The notes below the pieces were generated by a model. The model was not told the DNA's origin, searched no databases, and worked only from the letters and a program-made list of their open reading frames with translations. Of a stretch of DNA of 64,000 nucleotides, positions 37,328-48,930 are shown one piece after another. Every line of letters starts with the position of its first letter. Within the stretch, counting starts at the first letter, position 1. Position numbers and translations under genes: made by a program. This DNA is from Psoroptes ovis (lineage: Eukaryota > Arthropoda > Arachnida > Sarcoptiformes > Psoroptidae): the NCBI GenBank assembly GCA_002943765.1, contig PQWQ01000029.1, forward strand, positions 496,001 to 560,000. The letters run 5' to 3'.

Positions 37328-38404
37328 TCAATCATCTTCATTTGTTGTTTGATTTTGTGATGAATTCGATGAAGCATTATCGTCACCATTTTTGGCTTCG
37401 AAAGTATCGGCATCATCAGTTTTGACTGTTGCTGCTGCTGCTGCTGTCACCTCTTCTTTGACAACGGCTTTGATGATTATTTTACAATTTTCATCGTTAT
37501 CTTCGACAGCTTTAGCTAATGGTTCAGCAATTATTTTGACTATTTCATTTTCAATCATTTTTCCCAGTGTATTATCGGTTGTTGTTGTTGATTGCTGTTG
37601 ATCACTTTTCATCGATTTATTCATGTCCGTAGCTTCTTTAGCTGCTGATATTGATGAATCGTCAAATTTTCCAGTTTTAAATTTCGAATTATCATTTATT
37701 TCATTTGTTTTGGCCATAGTATTTTGCCCTTCAGATTCTGGCTGCGTTTTTGATTCTTTTTTTACTGAACCAGGTGGTGGTGTCAACATTTTCATCATTG
37801 TATCCATCATTTTTCGTTCTTGTTCAGCCAGATGATGTGCTAAACGTATACGTATACCTCTTGCAATCAAATGTATTCGTATTAAATCCTCCTTAATATC
37901 ACCGGTTATTTGATCCGGGGGTATATCACGTAATAGCTGTATAACTTGTTCGATTGCTTGACGATTTTTCGATACTTTCAATGCAATATCTGGATCCAAT
38001 TTACAAGTGTTGAACAAGCATTTTTCATTCACATCCAATGGTATTCCATTATTCGGTGTTGATAATGGTTGAGTGGTGTTCACTTTAATCGCTGCGTCTT
38101 GTTGTTTAGTCAAATCGGCATCGACATTATTCGATTTCTTGATCGAATCACTTTTGGCCGTTTTCTTAAGTGTATCATCAGTCGATACATTCGTACAAGA
38201 TTTAGCAATAGTTTTCGAATCATCTAATTTAGTCGATGACTGAGATGATTCAGATTTCGGTGCAGTTGATTTCTTTGATAATTTTTTCAATTTTTTACTT
38301 AGATTTTTCTCAGATTTTTTACTTGAAATCGATTTACCACCACCACCTTTCTTGATTGTCGATTTTTTCTTTGTCACTTTTTTCGATGACTTTTGACTTG
38401 ACAT
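37328..38404 (-). CDS. Lys/Ser-rich protein of unknown function
   Basis: Open frame of 358 residues from the ATG at 38404 (an in-frame upstream extension to 38575 exists but reads as non-coding). Not recognised. Residues 1-50 are strongly basic (KKVTKKKSTIKKGGGGK and KKLKKLSKK), which could direct it to the nucleus or to nucleic acid. Residues 50-130 are Ser/Lys/Asp-rich. Residues 133-207 look like a folded helical part, with a Cys pair (CLFNTC), the stretch VSKNRQAIEQVIQLLRDIPP, then LIRIHLIARGIRIRLAHHL and a Met-rich helix. The C-terminal 150 residues are acidic, Ala/Asn-rich and repetitive. Balanced codon use over the helical part argues for a real gene. Divergent from HSCB with about 1.9 kb between them. 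Confidence 0.65.
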   Translation of the reverse strand: MSSQKSSKKVTKKKSTIKKGGGGKSISSKKSEKNLSKKLKKLSKKSTAPKSESSQSSTKLDDSKTIAKSCTNVSTDDTLKKTAKSDSIKKSNNVDADLTKQQDAAIKVNTTQPLSTPNNGIPLDVNEKCLFNTCKLDPDIALKVSKNRQAIEQVIQLLRDIPPDQITGDIKEDLIRIHLIARGIRIRLAHHLAEQERKMMDTMMKMLTPPPGSVKKESKTQPESEGQNTMAKTNEINDNSKFKTGKFDDSSISAAKEATDMNKSMKSDQQQSTTTTDNTLGKMIENEIVKIIAEPLAKAVEDNDENCKIIIKAVVKEEVTAAAAATVKTDDADTFEAKNGDDNASSNSSQNQTTNEDD

Positions 38405-39135
38405 TTTTTTTCGATTTGTTTTTGGATCAATCAAAGTAATCAGAGGGTAAAATTCACTCAATGAAACACTGGCCAAGAATTTTTTGAAGTACAAATTCCA
38501 AGCCCATATAAGCAGTTTTATATGGGATTTTTGTTTCGAAAATTCTCGAACATTTTTTTGTGGCAAAAAATTCAAAAATTCAAAAAAAACCCTTACCTTT
38601 TATAAAGCTATAGCCTGCAAGCTTAACCATTTGATTTGTTTTTGATACGGTTTATTTTCCGTTTTTTTCTGGTGAATCGGCTGTCCTTATAAAAACAAGG
38701 GCCGTACCCTCTTCTATTACAGCATTAAATGAGTATGAACAACATTCAACAATCGGCGATTTGGTGAATTATATTTGAATATTTTTGATAATTTTTGATG
38801 AATGAACATCAATTATTCAAAATTATTATTTGACAAGGCTGTTGTCTTAGTAAATCTGAGTAATAGGCCAATATTATTCGATATTATTTTTGCGCATCCA
38901 ATCGCAGCGATTTGTTTTAGTAGTGTGAAGTGACAGTGATTTCAATATGATTTTCAGGTCAAATTGATTAATTCAATGGAAATAAATAATTGAACATTAA
39001 TCCTTTTTCCACCTTCCTTATTTTAACCAGAAGAAGTGAATCATGTTCAATTGAATCCGAAAAATTGATGAAATCTGCCAAAAAATTCGAAAAAAAGAAA
39101 TATGAATCAATTAATTAAGATTTTAAGAAATAATA

Positions 39136-39216
39136 TTAGATTCTCCGAAAAGTTCCGGTCGATTTTCCAAATTATTTTCTACGATATAACCGGCAAAAAC
39201 TTTTCGGACAACTCAA
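39136..39216 (+). mobile_element. Hairpin family A copy 17 (type IV)
   Basis: Left arm TTAGATTCTCCGAAAAG, loop CAAATTATTTTCTACGATAT, right arm ACCGGCAAAAACTTTTCGG. TA flanks. Confidence 0.84.
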
Positions 39217-39752
39217 TATTTTTAATTCAAATTTATAAAATTTTTGACCTAACAAAAGATGGCGTTTTAAGATTTTGATTTGATTCATTTTTTTTTTGAA
39301 AATGGAAAGATATTAATAGTAGCATTAATGACTATTTATAAAATGTTGTCTTCTCTTATTAATATGTGAAATATATTCGAAATTTTCCGGTAAAATTTCT
39401 CATAATTTTTACCCTCAATTAAAAAATTGAGGACTCATAACCAAACAAAATGAATAGAAATATGAATTTTTGAACATCTTAGATTAACTAAAAATTTTGT
39501 TGCTTTGTGCCAAATTAGTTTGTAATTGTATTGGCAAACAATATGAGGAAATTCTAAGACATTTCTATTCTTTTTCAAATCAGGATTTATATTTAGTTTA
39601 AATGTATCATTGTCTTATGAATTAATCCTTAATTGTTATCATATTCAAATAATCTTGTGTTTGTGGTGTATACGACTCTTTTTTTGCAATAAAGTGTGTT
39701 AGCCCTTCGTGTGTTTTTCGTTCATTATAAAAAGAATTGAATAAAATATTTC

Positions 39753-39868
39753 ACGGGTTTAAAGTTTTAATTCGTAGTTTTAAAATTGAATTTCATAATT
39801 TTACAGTTGCAAATCACATTGAAATTCACGAAATTCAATTTCAAAACTACGAATAAAAACTGTAAAAT
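39753..39868 (+). mobile_element. Hairpin family B copy 10
   Basis: Form 2. Left end CACGGGTTTAAAG; right end truncated after AAAAACTGTAAAA. Confidence 0.75.
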
Positions 39869-40024
39869 AGCAAACACAACAACCGCGATTGTCATTTGCA
39901 CCCATTTCTCCATTTCCATTTCCATTTTTCTAAAATAATAATTTGAACATTTATTTTGCAATTTTGAAATCGCTCCATTGTAACCAAGCAGTGAATAACA
40001 ACGAAAAAATAATATTGAAAAATA

Positions 40025-40145
40025 CATAATTTTAAGTTTTAATTCATAGTTTTAAAATTAAATTTCGTAATTTTACAATTGCAAATAACATTGAAAAACG
40101 ACGAAATTCAATTTTAAAACTACGAATTAAAACTGCAAAACTATG
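40025..40145 (+). mobile_element. Hairpin family B copy 11
   Basis: Form 2 with altered but mutually complementary tips, CATAATTTTAAG and CTGCAAAACTATG, TA on both sides. About 160 bp from copy 10 in the same direction. Confidence 0.8.
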
Positions 40146-40271
40146 TAAATTAATTTTTATCTTTCATAAGGAATTTTCGGGGCAAAAAAATTTTGTATGA
40201 TAATCAAACGAACCGCAAAGAAACAAATTGAATCGAATTCAAAATAGAAAGGGTTGAAAATATTGGGAAAA

Positions 40272-42424
40272 ATGCGCCTTATCTACCACTGCTATCATCG
40301 AAAATCATCGACATTAATGTCATCATCTTTGTCTTCGGCTAAATATTTCTTATCTATTTTTACGGAACAACGATTTGTTTGGCCTGAGCGTTTGGCATTG
40401 CGGCAGCATAAGTCTATGGCAGTGTTGCTGGACCGTCTTAATCAGTCTTATTATTTCCTTGGAAATTTTGATTTCATAATCGATTCTAGTCGCTATCCGA
40501 TGATAATTGGGGCCAAAGAAAAAATATTCGAAACAAATAATGAATCTACTTTCAAGGAACAAAATATTTCTTTCAAATTTTATTATGGCCCATCCATATC
40601 ATCAATGATGATGAGAAGAAGATTAACTTTATACATTTCCAATATGAATCGCAAATCACCGTCAATGATAACATCAATTTTGTATTCGTGGTTGTCACAG
40701 CGACCTACATCATCGATAATTGAAGCAGCAGCGACAAGTAAAAATGTGGATTTTAAAGATCATGATAATTGTGACAAATATTACAGAGATTTTCATTCGA
40801 TTTGTCACCAACAATCATCGATTCGAGTATTTTCATCGTCATCAAATTCAGTATTGAATAATGATGGCAACGAAACTAATAATGATAATAACACTAATAC
40901 TGATAATATTCTTATTGATGATAATAATGACGATGATGATGATGATGATCGAATCATCAAATTTTGGTATGTTTTCATTATTGAAGTTATTTGTATCAAA
41001 TAATATTTTTTTAGATTTTTTTAATCTTGATTCTAAATCGAATTGAATTTGTTTGGCAAGCCTCTGGTTGCCCGGGTATTCATTTCATTTCATTCATTTT
41101 TTGTTTACTTTTTATTTGGTACAATTTTTTTTCGGGTCCTTTCAGTGAATTGAATGTAATTTACTCAATTTTCTTTTTTTTTCTATTTGAGATTCTTCAG
41201 CAATCAAACAGAGAAGAAAAAAATGGTCGAAAATTGAAACATTGAAATTGATATTGAAATATTATTATATTATCTTTAAATCATCATCATTGAATGGACA
41301 AACTAGAGTCCATTTTTCTAGTGATGATGAACGATATTTATTTTATAAGTTTATTCTTAAATTAAATGAATTCCTCTGAAAATTTGATACTTTGGTCCCT
41401 TTTCTTTAACATTATTTTCATTTTCTTTCTTACTTGTGTTTCTTTCTCATAAAAATATAGCTGGAAATGCAATAAACCTTTAAATAATCAACAACGATCA
41501 TTGACTAATGATGAGTTACACAATGAAAAAATCATCATTAAATGTTCCGAATGTCAATCATTACAGAAAATATCTATGAATGTTAATTATTTTCAATTAT
41601 TCAATATGAAAATGATGAAAAATAAACATGGCGAATTGTATTGGAATTATGATATCGATTTAGAATATTTACGACAAAATTATTTATGTTTACAGCAACA
41701 AATGCATCCAGATAGGAATATTAATCGATCAAATGTATGTATCTTTTTATATGAATTCATAAACAAAATTCAAACTTATTTAGGTTGTCCGAAAAGTTTT
41801 TGCCGATTATATCTATAATAGGAAATAATGAGAAAATCGGCAAAAACTTATCCAAAAGCCTAATATCAATAAAAATTGAATCACAGAATTATATTTTGAT
41901 AATTGAAAAATATTTCGTACAGATTGAAAATGAATTATCATTAACAAATTCAGCAATAATCAATAATGGCTATCGAATATTACGTGATCCATATCAACGA
42001 GCCCTATACATGTTACGATTAATGTTTAATATTGTAATTGATGAAGGTATGAATCAATGATGTATAATAGAAATCATAATTGTTTTTATTTTTGTTACAT
42101 TTTGTATTTGAAATGAATTTTCATTAAATGATATAATCACTAATGACCATGGTCTTTATTCCAATTTTTTCAAATATAGACAATGTAGAAACTGAACCAG
42201 AATTATTGTTGGAAATAATGGAATTAAATGAAGAAATTGAAATGGCAAATAATGATAACAATGAATTACGGCTAATAATGGAACAACTTGAAGAAAATAT
42301 TGTAAATTTAATCAAAAATTTATCGACAGCATTTGAAGAGCTGAATTCAAACGATGCTCGTAGATTAACAATTAAATATTCATATTATAATAGTGTATTA
42401 GCTAAATTAAAATCATCATCATGA
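40272..42424 (+). CDS. HSCB: HSCB iron-sulfur co-chaperone (DnaJ type III)
   Basis: Four exons: 40272-40966, 41461-41734, 41923-42046 and 42180-42424. The GT-AG joins keep frame for 445 residues. HSCB brings the scaffold ISCU to the mitochondrial Hsp70 during Fe-S cluster assembly. The animal-specific tetracysteine motif is at C232, C235, C260 and C263 (CWKCNKPL and KCSEC), followed by the J-domain (YFQLF.., HPD at 314-316, then YRILRDPYQRALYMLRL) and the HSCB C-terminal helices (LLLEIMELNEEIE.. to the stop). Human HSCB has about 40 residues before the first Cys; here there are 231, ending in an acidic Asp run. An internal start at the MMMRRRLTLY Met (40605) would give 334 residues with an Arg-rich, presequence-like N-terminus and is plausible. 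Intron 2 carries a family A hairpin. AATAAA at 42625-42630 may end the transcript. Confidence 0.88.
41780..41863 (-). mobile_element. Hairpin family A copy 18 (type I), in HSCB intron 2
   Basis: Occupies 84 of the 188 bp of intron 2, 45 bp after the donor and 59 bp before the acceptor exon. Loop altered to TATATCTATAATAGGAAATA; right arm ACTTATCCAAAAGCCTAA. The only family A copy found inside a gene model here. Confidence 0.84.
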
Positions 42425-42491
42425 TTATACTGATGAAATTGTTTGAAAAATGAACATTTTCACATTTTTTCAACGAGTCTCATAGAATTTA

Positions 42492-42590
42492 TGCGTTTCA
42501 AGTTTTAATTCGTAGTTTTAATGAGGATTTCAAATGGTAAAATTACGAAATTCAATTTTAAAAATACGAATTAAAACTTTAAATAACCCT
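42492..42590 (+). mobile_element. Hairpin family B copy 12
   Basis: Form 1 with about 20 bp missing from the left arm (TTTTAATTCGTAGTTTTAAT runs straight into GAGGATTTC). Lies just after the HSCB stop, ahead of the AATAAA, so may be part of the 3' UTR. Confidence 0.75.
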
Positions 42591-43133
42591 TTAATGCTAT
42601 TTAATGTGTCCAAAGAAATAATTGAATAAAAATTCATTTTTTCAAATGTCAAAATAAGGGAGAATGAATGAATGAATGTAAGAAATTTCATAAATTATTG
42701 AAACAACCATGAACCAGAGAAAGGGTTTTAAAATTTGTAAAAATTTATTTCATTCCATTTTTCTTGGGTTTTTTTTGGGCCCATTTCAAACAAGACAAAA
42801 TGACAAATGGACCCAGTCATTTTATTAGATATGGATTCGCTATGTTTCTTTCGAATAAAGAAAACAACATAAGAAGACAAAACAAATAAGAATAGCTTCA
42901 ATCACTATTATTGTATACAAATATTGATTAGAAATATCATGTATACATCAATTTCATTTTTTCGACACTTATTTTAATTTATTTATTGAAATAAAAAACA
43001 AAAAAACTATTATCCATTTGTCCTTTGGATTATTACAATCATTATTATTTGATCATCGTTCATACAGAAGAAGAATAATATGAATGAAAAAAATACAAAA
43101 TGGAAATGGAATTGTATACACCATAATAATTTA

Positions 43134-43213
43134 TTAGCGTGTCCAATAAGTTCTTGCCGATTTTCCAATGATTTTCTACGATATGACCGGCCAAAAATTT
43201 GCGGACAACCTAG
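43134..43213 (+). mobile_element. Hairpin family A copy 19 (type IV)
   Basis: Left end TTAGCGTGTCCAATAAG, right arm TTTGCGGACAACCTAG; TA flanks. Confidence 0.84.
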
Positions 43214-43645
43214 TATATTTCCAACTATTTTCATATAACAACAATATATTGATTATCATTTTAAATAATTTTCTTAATTTATTTTATGAATGAAAATTCA
43301 ATATATATGAATAATGATGCTCATCATGTTGGTGTGATGATGACTTTATTCTATTTCTTATCTATTTATATTAAAGAAATGAATCTTGAAATGGATGAAA
43401 CACAACAACAACAACAAAATTATCAAAAAATTCAAACGGAAATGCATATGCAAAATAATAATTTTCAAAATGCAAATTGAAAATATAATACACACAAATT
43501 GTTGAAAAGTGTACGGAACGGGAAAAGAAATAAAATTTCCGAACTCAACGAATTTCGAATGGCAAAATATGATCATTTTTTACCCATTTAAATTTTCCCA
43601 AAAAAATTGCAATCAAATTTTGGGAAAGTAAAAATGAATGAAATA

Positions 43646-43727
43646 TTAGGCTGTCCGAAAAGTTTTTGCCGATTAAATCGTCGGGTAATTATGAGAAAAT
43701 CGGCAAAAACTTATCGGACAACCTGAA
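43646..43727 (-). mobile_element. Hairpin family A copy 20 (type I)
   Basis: Left end TTAGGCTGTCCG, right end CGGACAACCTGAA; loop AAATCGTCGGGTAATTATGA. TA flanks. Confidence 0.85.
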
Positions 43728-44422
43728 TAATTCAATTTGGGCCATAAACAAATTTTTCTTGGAGAAAAAACCACCACAAAATTTCTAAGAAAAAGTTTCG
43801 TTGATGATCATCAATTTGCATGATAAAAAATGATAAAAGTTTACATGTCAATGCTATGCATTTTCCAAAGGTCCAAAGATGCTGAAAATCAAGAAAAGGA
43901 CCCGATGGAAGAATCGACAACGATAATCGGATAATTTTGTACAAAGTTTCAACTGTTAAAGTTTTCTGGCCCCGAAAATTCATATAACAAGATGTCATAA
44001 TTTTCCAAATCGAAACGGGTTATTCAGGATTCATCATAACCCAAAGACTGCTGGTGTCATTTGAATTTGAATTGAACATTTTTGGAGAGAGATTCATCAT
44101 TTCAATTTAAAGAAAATAGAATCGTTCCTCGATCGAATTGAATAAATGTCAAATTTTTCCTTATTCCTTACTATCGGTGCTGTTATGTAGAATACAGTGA
44201 AATATATTTAATATTTTAAGATAGAAATGGATGTTATTCTTCTGTTTCATAGTAGCATAACCAAAACAGAAATGCCGAGCTACGATTTTTTCTAATACTA
44301 TGATCAGATATTACTTAGTAGTATTTCCATAATAATATTCAGTGTTTTCTGACGAATTTTTTTAGTTATTATAAGATGGAAAGATGATGTTAAGATGCAC
44401 AAAAAATATGATGATGCAAATA

Positions 44423-44502
44423 TTAGATTGTCCGAAAAGTTTTTGCCGATTTTTTCATAATTTCCTACGATATAATCGGCAAAAACTTTTAGGACAACCT
44501 AA
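44423..44502 (+). mobile_element. Hairpin family A copy 21 (type I)
   Basis: Close to the consensus; right arm ACTTTTAGGACAACCTAA. TA flanks. Confidence 0.87.
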
Positions 44503-45023
44503 TACATAGACACATAGACATGAACAACATTAACATGCGAGAAAAGCGAGAGAATTGTGGAAACTGGGGAAAATCTAATCATTTATCATTTGATCATTTG
44601 AATTTAGAATTGATGTATGTATGTATGCATGTACATAATTCCTCATATATTTAATATCATTACACAAATGATATGAATATATAACGTATATGAATGACGT
44701 TAATAAATGTTTAAATAATAAATTGTAATAATATCACATTTGGAATATGAAAACTATCAAAAATTTTATTTTTTATTATTCGTCGATTCCATTATCTTTA
44801 TCATTTCTTACATGTTTCACTTGAGAAAAGAAAAAAAAATAGAGCATTCCTTCCTTCACAGCAAGTCTCTCTTTCCAAGTGACTTTTCAATTTTTTCAAT
44901 TTCATTGATGGGGCGGCGGATGATGATGATCATTTGGTAGTTGTTGTTGCATCTTATATAAATGTCTATATTTCATTTATTCGATTTTTCACATTTCTAC
45001 CAAATGATTTGCAAACATAAATA

Positions 45024-45104
45024 TTGGATTGTCCCATAAGTTCTTGCCGTTTTTTAAATTTTTTTTTCATTCGAAAAACGGCAAGAACTTATGGGACAAC
45101 CTAA
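45024..45104 (+). mobile_element. Hairpin family A copy 22 (type III)
   Basis: Best type III copy. Arms TTGGATTGTCCCATAAG..TTCTTGCCGTT and AACGGCAAGAAC..TTATGGGACAACCTAA pair almost perfectly, without the built-in mismatches of type I. Confidence 0.88.
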
Positions 45105-45462
45105 TACAACAAATCATCTTTCTGCATCATAAAGGAATCAAATTCAAATTCAAATACAACATGAATGTTCTATGAATGTGCATGAATTTATATTTTTTTT
45201 AAGAAAAAAAATCATTCAAATTCATACAACGCGCACACTAAAATTTCGAATAGAATTACTATCATTTCTTATTTTTTTTGAAGGTGAATTGATTTCTCTC
45301 TATTTTCTTTGACGACTTTTTGAAGAAATAAAATTGAATGTGAAACGTAGTAAGAGAAAATGTGATGAACTAAAATTGAATTGAAAATTTTTCAATTTTT
45401 ATAATTCAATTCAACTTTCTTTGCTCTGCTTTTTGGCACAACAAATTCAAATATTATAATCA

Positions 45463-45542
45463 TTAGGTTGTCCGAAAAGTTCGGGCCGATTTCTATGAGC
45501 ATCTCTATTTATTAAGCGGAACGAATTTTTCGGACAACCTAG
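45463..45542 (-). mobile_element. Hairpin family A copy 23 (type V)
   Basis: Standard outer arms (TTAGGTTGTCCGAAAAG and TCGGACAACCTAG) around a different loop, ATGAGCATCTCTATTTATTA, which is the reverse complement of the loop in copy 42. Confidence 0.8.
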
Positions 45543-46041
45543 TATATTTAAGTTAAAACTATTTTTTCATATTCATTTTTTCGAATTCAGGAGAGAATGC
45601 ATTTTTCATTTTGATGCTTTTAGAAAATATGTGCCTCTTGTTTGAATCAAAATGAAAATGGAAACAAACAAATATCAACCTAACAAATAATATAACCAAA
45701 ATGCAAATATCTGAATATATGAATGAGAAATATATTTGAACAATTGATTTCTTTACTTTTTTCAATCAAAATCATATTTAACCCTTTGAATGAATCAGAG
45801 GCTTGATGGTAATCACTTTGATTGTCAAAAGAAAGATTGAATAAGTGCCCCGTCGAATCATAACTTTATTTGGTTCGGGTGCCTGTGCATCTATTCTGCA
45901 ATCAAATAATGAGCCCGAAGAACAATGACCAATTCAGAATGAACTTGATTTAGAATGAAAATATCGATTGTTTGACAGATTACTTGGGAAAGCAGAATAT
46001 TTTGACCAAATTAGAACAAATTCAAAGAAAATAATAATTAT

Positions 46042-46123
46042 TTAGGTTGTCCTAAAATTTTTTGCCGATTATATCGTAGGAAATCACATGAGAAAATCGG
46101 CAAACACTTATCGGACAACCTAA
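46042..46123 (-). mobile_element. Hairpin family A copy 24 (type I)
   Basis: Left arm CCTAAAATTTTTTGCCGAT, right arm CGGCAAACACTTATCGG. TA flanks. Confidence 0.85.
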
Positions 46124-46425
46124 TACATTTGATTCTGGTATTTGAATGTCATTGAATTTTATCATAATTATCATCATCATCATAATTCTAAAATATTCAA
46201 TTCATCTCTGCTTTTGCTTTGTTTAATTCATTCATTCATTCACAAATAAAACGAACGATAACGACAGAACAACACACAGAGTTTCGCTTGTCTTCATTTC
46301 GATTCGTTTTCGACTATGGTGGAAATTAAGTTTTTTCTGTATATTCAAATGTTCAAATGAAATGAGTTTGTGTGTGTGTGTTTTATTCATTTCTTAAAGA
46401 AAATATTTTTTTTTGTTCAAAAATA

Positions 46426-46505
46426 TTAGCTTGTCCGATAAGTTTTTGCCGATTTTTCGATCATTTTCTACGATATAATCGGCAAACACTTTTCGGACAA
46501 CTTAT
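46426..46505 (+). mobile_element. Hairpin family A copy 25 (type IV)
   Basis: Left end TTAGCTTGTCCG, loop CGATCATTTTCTACGATATA, right end GGACAACTTA then TC. Confidence 0.82.
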
Positions 46506-46725
46506 CATATCTTCTCATTTGATGATATTGAGTTTGAATTGGATTCAGACCAAAAACATTTATTCTTCTTTTCTGTATGAGCTCTTATTGTGTTAAGATG
46601 TTCTTCTTCTTCTTTTGGGTATATGAGTGTATGATGATGAGAGCGAGCGAAACAAATCACCTACATTAGTGAATCAACCATGCGAATCATGAGATGTAAT
46701 GTAAAAAAATTGGGGAGAGAATATA

Positions 46726-46805
46726 TTCGGTTGTCCCATAAGTTCTTGCCAATATTCTCATGATTCCCTACGATATAATCGGCAAGAACTCATGGGACAA
46801 CTCAA
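46726..46805 (+). mobile_element. Hairpin family A copy 26 (type I loop, type III arms)
   Basis: Arms GTCCCATAAGTTCTTGCC and GGCAAGAACTCATGGGAC belong to type III, but the loop is type I (CTCATGATTCCCTACGATAT). A recombinant-looking copy. TA flanks. Confidence 0.85.
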
Positions 46806-47109
46806 TATTAAGAATGGTGAGGTTCATTTTTGTTATTGTTATTACTGTTAATCTATGAATTTTATTGAAGCGATATAACACAAATGATAGTCAATTTCTT
46901 CATTCTTCAAATCGAACTCGAATAATAAAAAGTTTCAAAATACAAATATTCACTGTGTATATTGTATTTGATGATGATGAATAGCTTTTATTCTTCGAAG
47001 AATAAAAATATTTTCAAAGAAAATTGAATGATAAATTTAAGAATTTAATGTGTTTTTGGTCCCGAAATTCATATATTTTGTTTGTTTTCATTTCTCACTG
47101 AATGAAATA

Positions 47110-47191
47110 ATAGGCTGTCCGTAAAGTTTTTAACGATTATATCGGTAGAAAATCAATTGGAAAATCGGCAAAAACTTTCCGGACAGCCTAA
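47110..47191 (-). mobile_element. Hairpin family A copy 27 (type IV)
   Basis: Left end ATAGGCTGTCCGTAAAG (first T lost), right end TTTCCGGACAGCCTAA: the GGCTGTCC/GGACAGCC tips match each other. Confidence 0.83.
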
Positions 47192-47542
47192 TATTTTTGA
47201 ATGAAATTCAAAAAAGTTTAAGCCAAATCGAAATCATAGAGCATCACCACCAGCGAGAAAAAAAAGTGAATCAAATCATTGAGAATTGAACTCCATTTCC
47301 CAAACTATTCGAATTTATTTAATTCATAGAGTTGCCGCATTCATATTATAATCAGACTTTGTAAACTTTGGAAATATTCAACCTTTTTCTCATCATTTTT
47401 TTGTTTGACAATTAAGCCATGTTTTTGGAAATGATTTGTAATAATTTAACCCATAGTCATACACACATTATTATTATTTAGTACTCATTCATTTTGGGGA
47501 ATGAATGAAGCAAAAATAATATTTTTAAAATTCTTAAACATT

Positions 47543-47662
47543 AAAAAGTTTAAAAATTTTATTCAGATTTTTAAAGTTAATTTTCGTAGTTTTGAATGGA
47601 ATTTTAAATGATAAAATTATGAAATTAAATTTTAAAACTACGAATTAAAACTTTAAACCCGG
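47543..47662 (+). mobile_element. Hairpin family B copy 13
   Basis: Form 1. Left end lost its CAGGG (TTAAAAAGTTT..), right end CTTTAAACCCGG before TA. Confidence 0.76.
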
Positions 47663-48058
47663 TATATTTTCAATGTTGTCTTCACTGCATGGCTTTTCTT
47701 TTTTGATCATTCATTCAACACTCAGAAAAGTTTGAAATAATAGAAAATCAATTAAAAATCATTTATTATGGGATAAATAGGTGCAGTGAAATTGAAATCA
47801 TTCAAACAATTCAAACGAATTTCTCTTTCACATTGAATCACAAATGTATTTTTATATGGAAATGAAAATGAAATATAAATTCATATGTGTGCAATGATTG
47901 AATTTCCAAATTGGCTAATGATTATCACATTATTCAGTTCAGTTTCAGTTTTGAAGAAAAAATTCTCAATAATTTTCTCCGAATAAATGGATGCTAATAG
48001 ATGATGATTGCCAGGATCGAAAATGATTCAAATATTAAAAATGAACAATTTTGAAATA

Positions 48059-48138
48059 TTAGGTTGTCCGATATGTTCTTGCCGATTTTCTCATAATTCC
48101 CTACGATATAATCGGCAAATACTTTTCGGACAACCTAA
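48059..48138 (+). mobile_element. Hairpin family A copy 28 (type I)
   Basis: Near-consensus copy, TA on both sides; only single-base changes (CGATATG, CAAATAC). Confidence 0.88.
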
Positions 48139-48388
48139 TATTTTGAATTATACAATTTAGTTCAATTTTCCCCTCAAGTATAGACCTAAGTGCACCAAAA
48201 ATTTTTTTTTGGTTCATTTTATGGTCCATGATCGATTTTTTTTGGCATTCAAAGTGGCTTTCATTTCATATTTGAAAAATATGGAAATTCATTTTTATTA
48301 TTTATTTATTCATTCGAAAAAAATCAATGACGTTATTATAAATATTATCTCTTGAGAATTAAGGGTTAGAATTATTATTATTAAAATA

Positions 48389-48467
48389 TTGGGTTGTCCG
48401 AAAAGTTTTTGCTGATATTCACATGTTTGTCAATCAGTAAATCGGCAAAAACTTTCAGGACAATCAA
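48389..48467 (-). mobile_element. Hairpin family A copy 29 (type II)
   Basis: Loop CACATGTTTGTCAATCAGTA; ends TTGGGTTGTCCG and AGGACAATCAAA. Confidence 0.82.
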
Positions 48468-48850
48468 AATGAATTTAAAAAATTTTCAAAAACTTTGAAA
48501 ATTTCAATTTGAATCATAAATATCATTGATGAAACAAAAAGTGTAAAAAACGAATCTGTTGTCCGGTCGATAAGAATAATGATGATTATTATTCATTGAA
48601 TCGTTATTCATAATTTTGAAATTTTTGAATATTGAAATGAACAAATGAAAAAACTCAAATCAAAGAATATTTTTCAATTTTCTTCAAATTTTTCAAATTC
48701 TCTTGAGTTTTGTGTATGTTTATGAAAAAAAACTGAAATGGAAATTGTAACCTTCGACCAACCAGAAGAAGCAAAAATAATAAGAATCATTGGAATCGTT
48801 ATATACAAAAGGGAATTTTTGGCCACCAATGACAAATGAAAAAAATGGTA

Positions 48851-48930
48851 TTAGATTGTCTGAAAAGTTTTTGCCGATTATATCGTAGGAAATCATTGAA
48901 AAATCGACAAAAACTTATCGGACAACCTAA
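48851..48930 (-). mobile_element. Hairpin family A copy 30 (type IV)
   Basis: TA flanks; loop TATATCGTAGGAAATCATTG; right arm CTTATCGGACAACCTAA. Confidence 0.86.

Noticed and set aside
43732..43998. 88-codon minus-strand frame next to a hairpin
   Set aside because: No recognisable motif and no supporting exon nearby.
45780..45950. GC-richer island with a possible exon after TTGATTGCAG on the minus strand
   Set aside because: Both strands have readable frames and no family match, so it is mentioned only among the coding-like islands.
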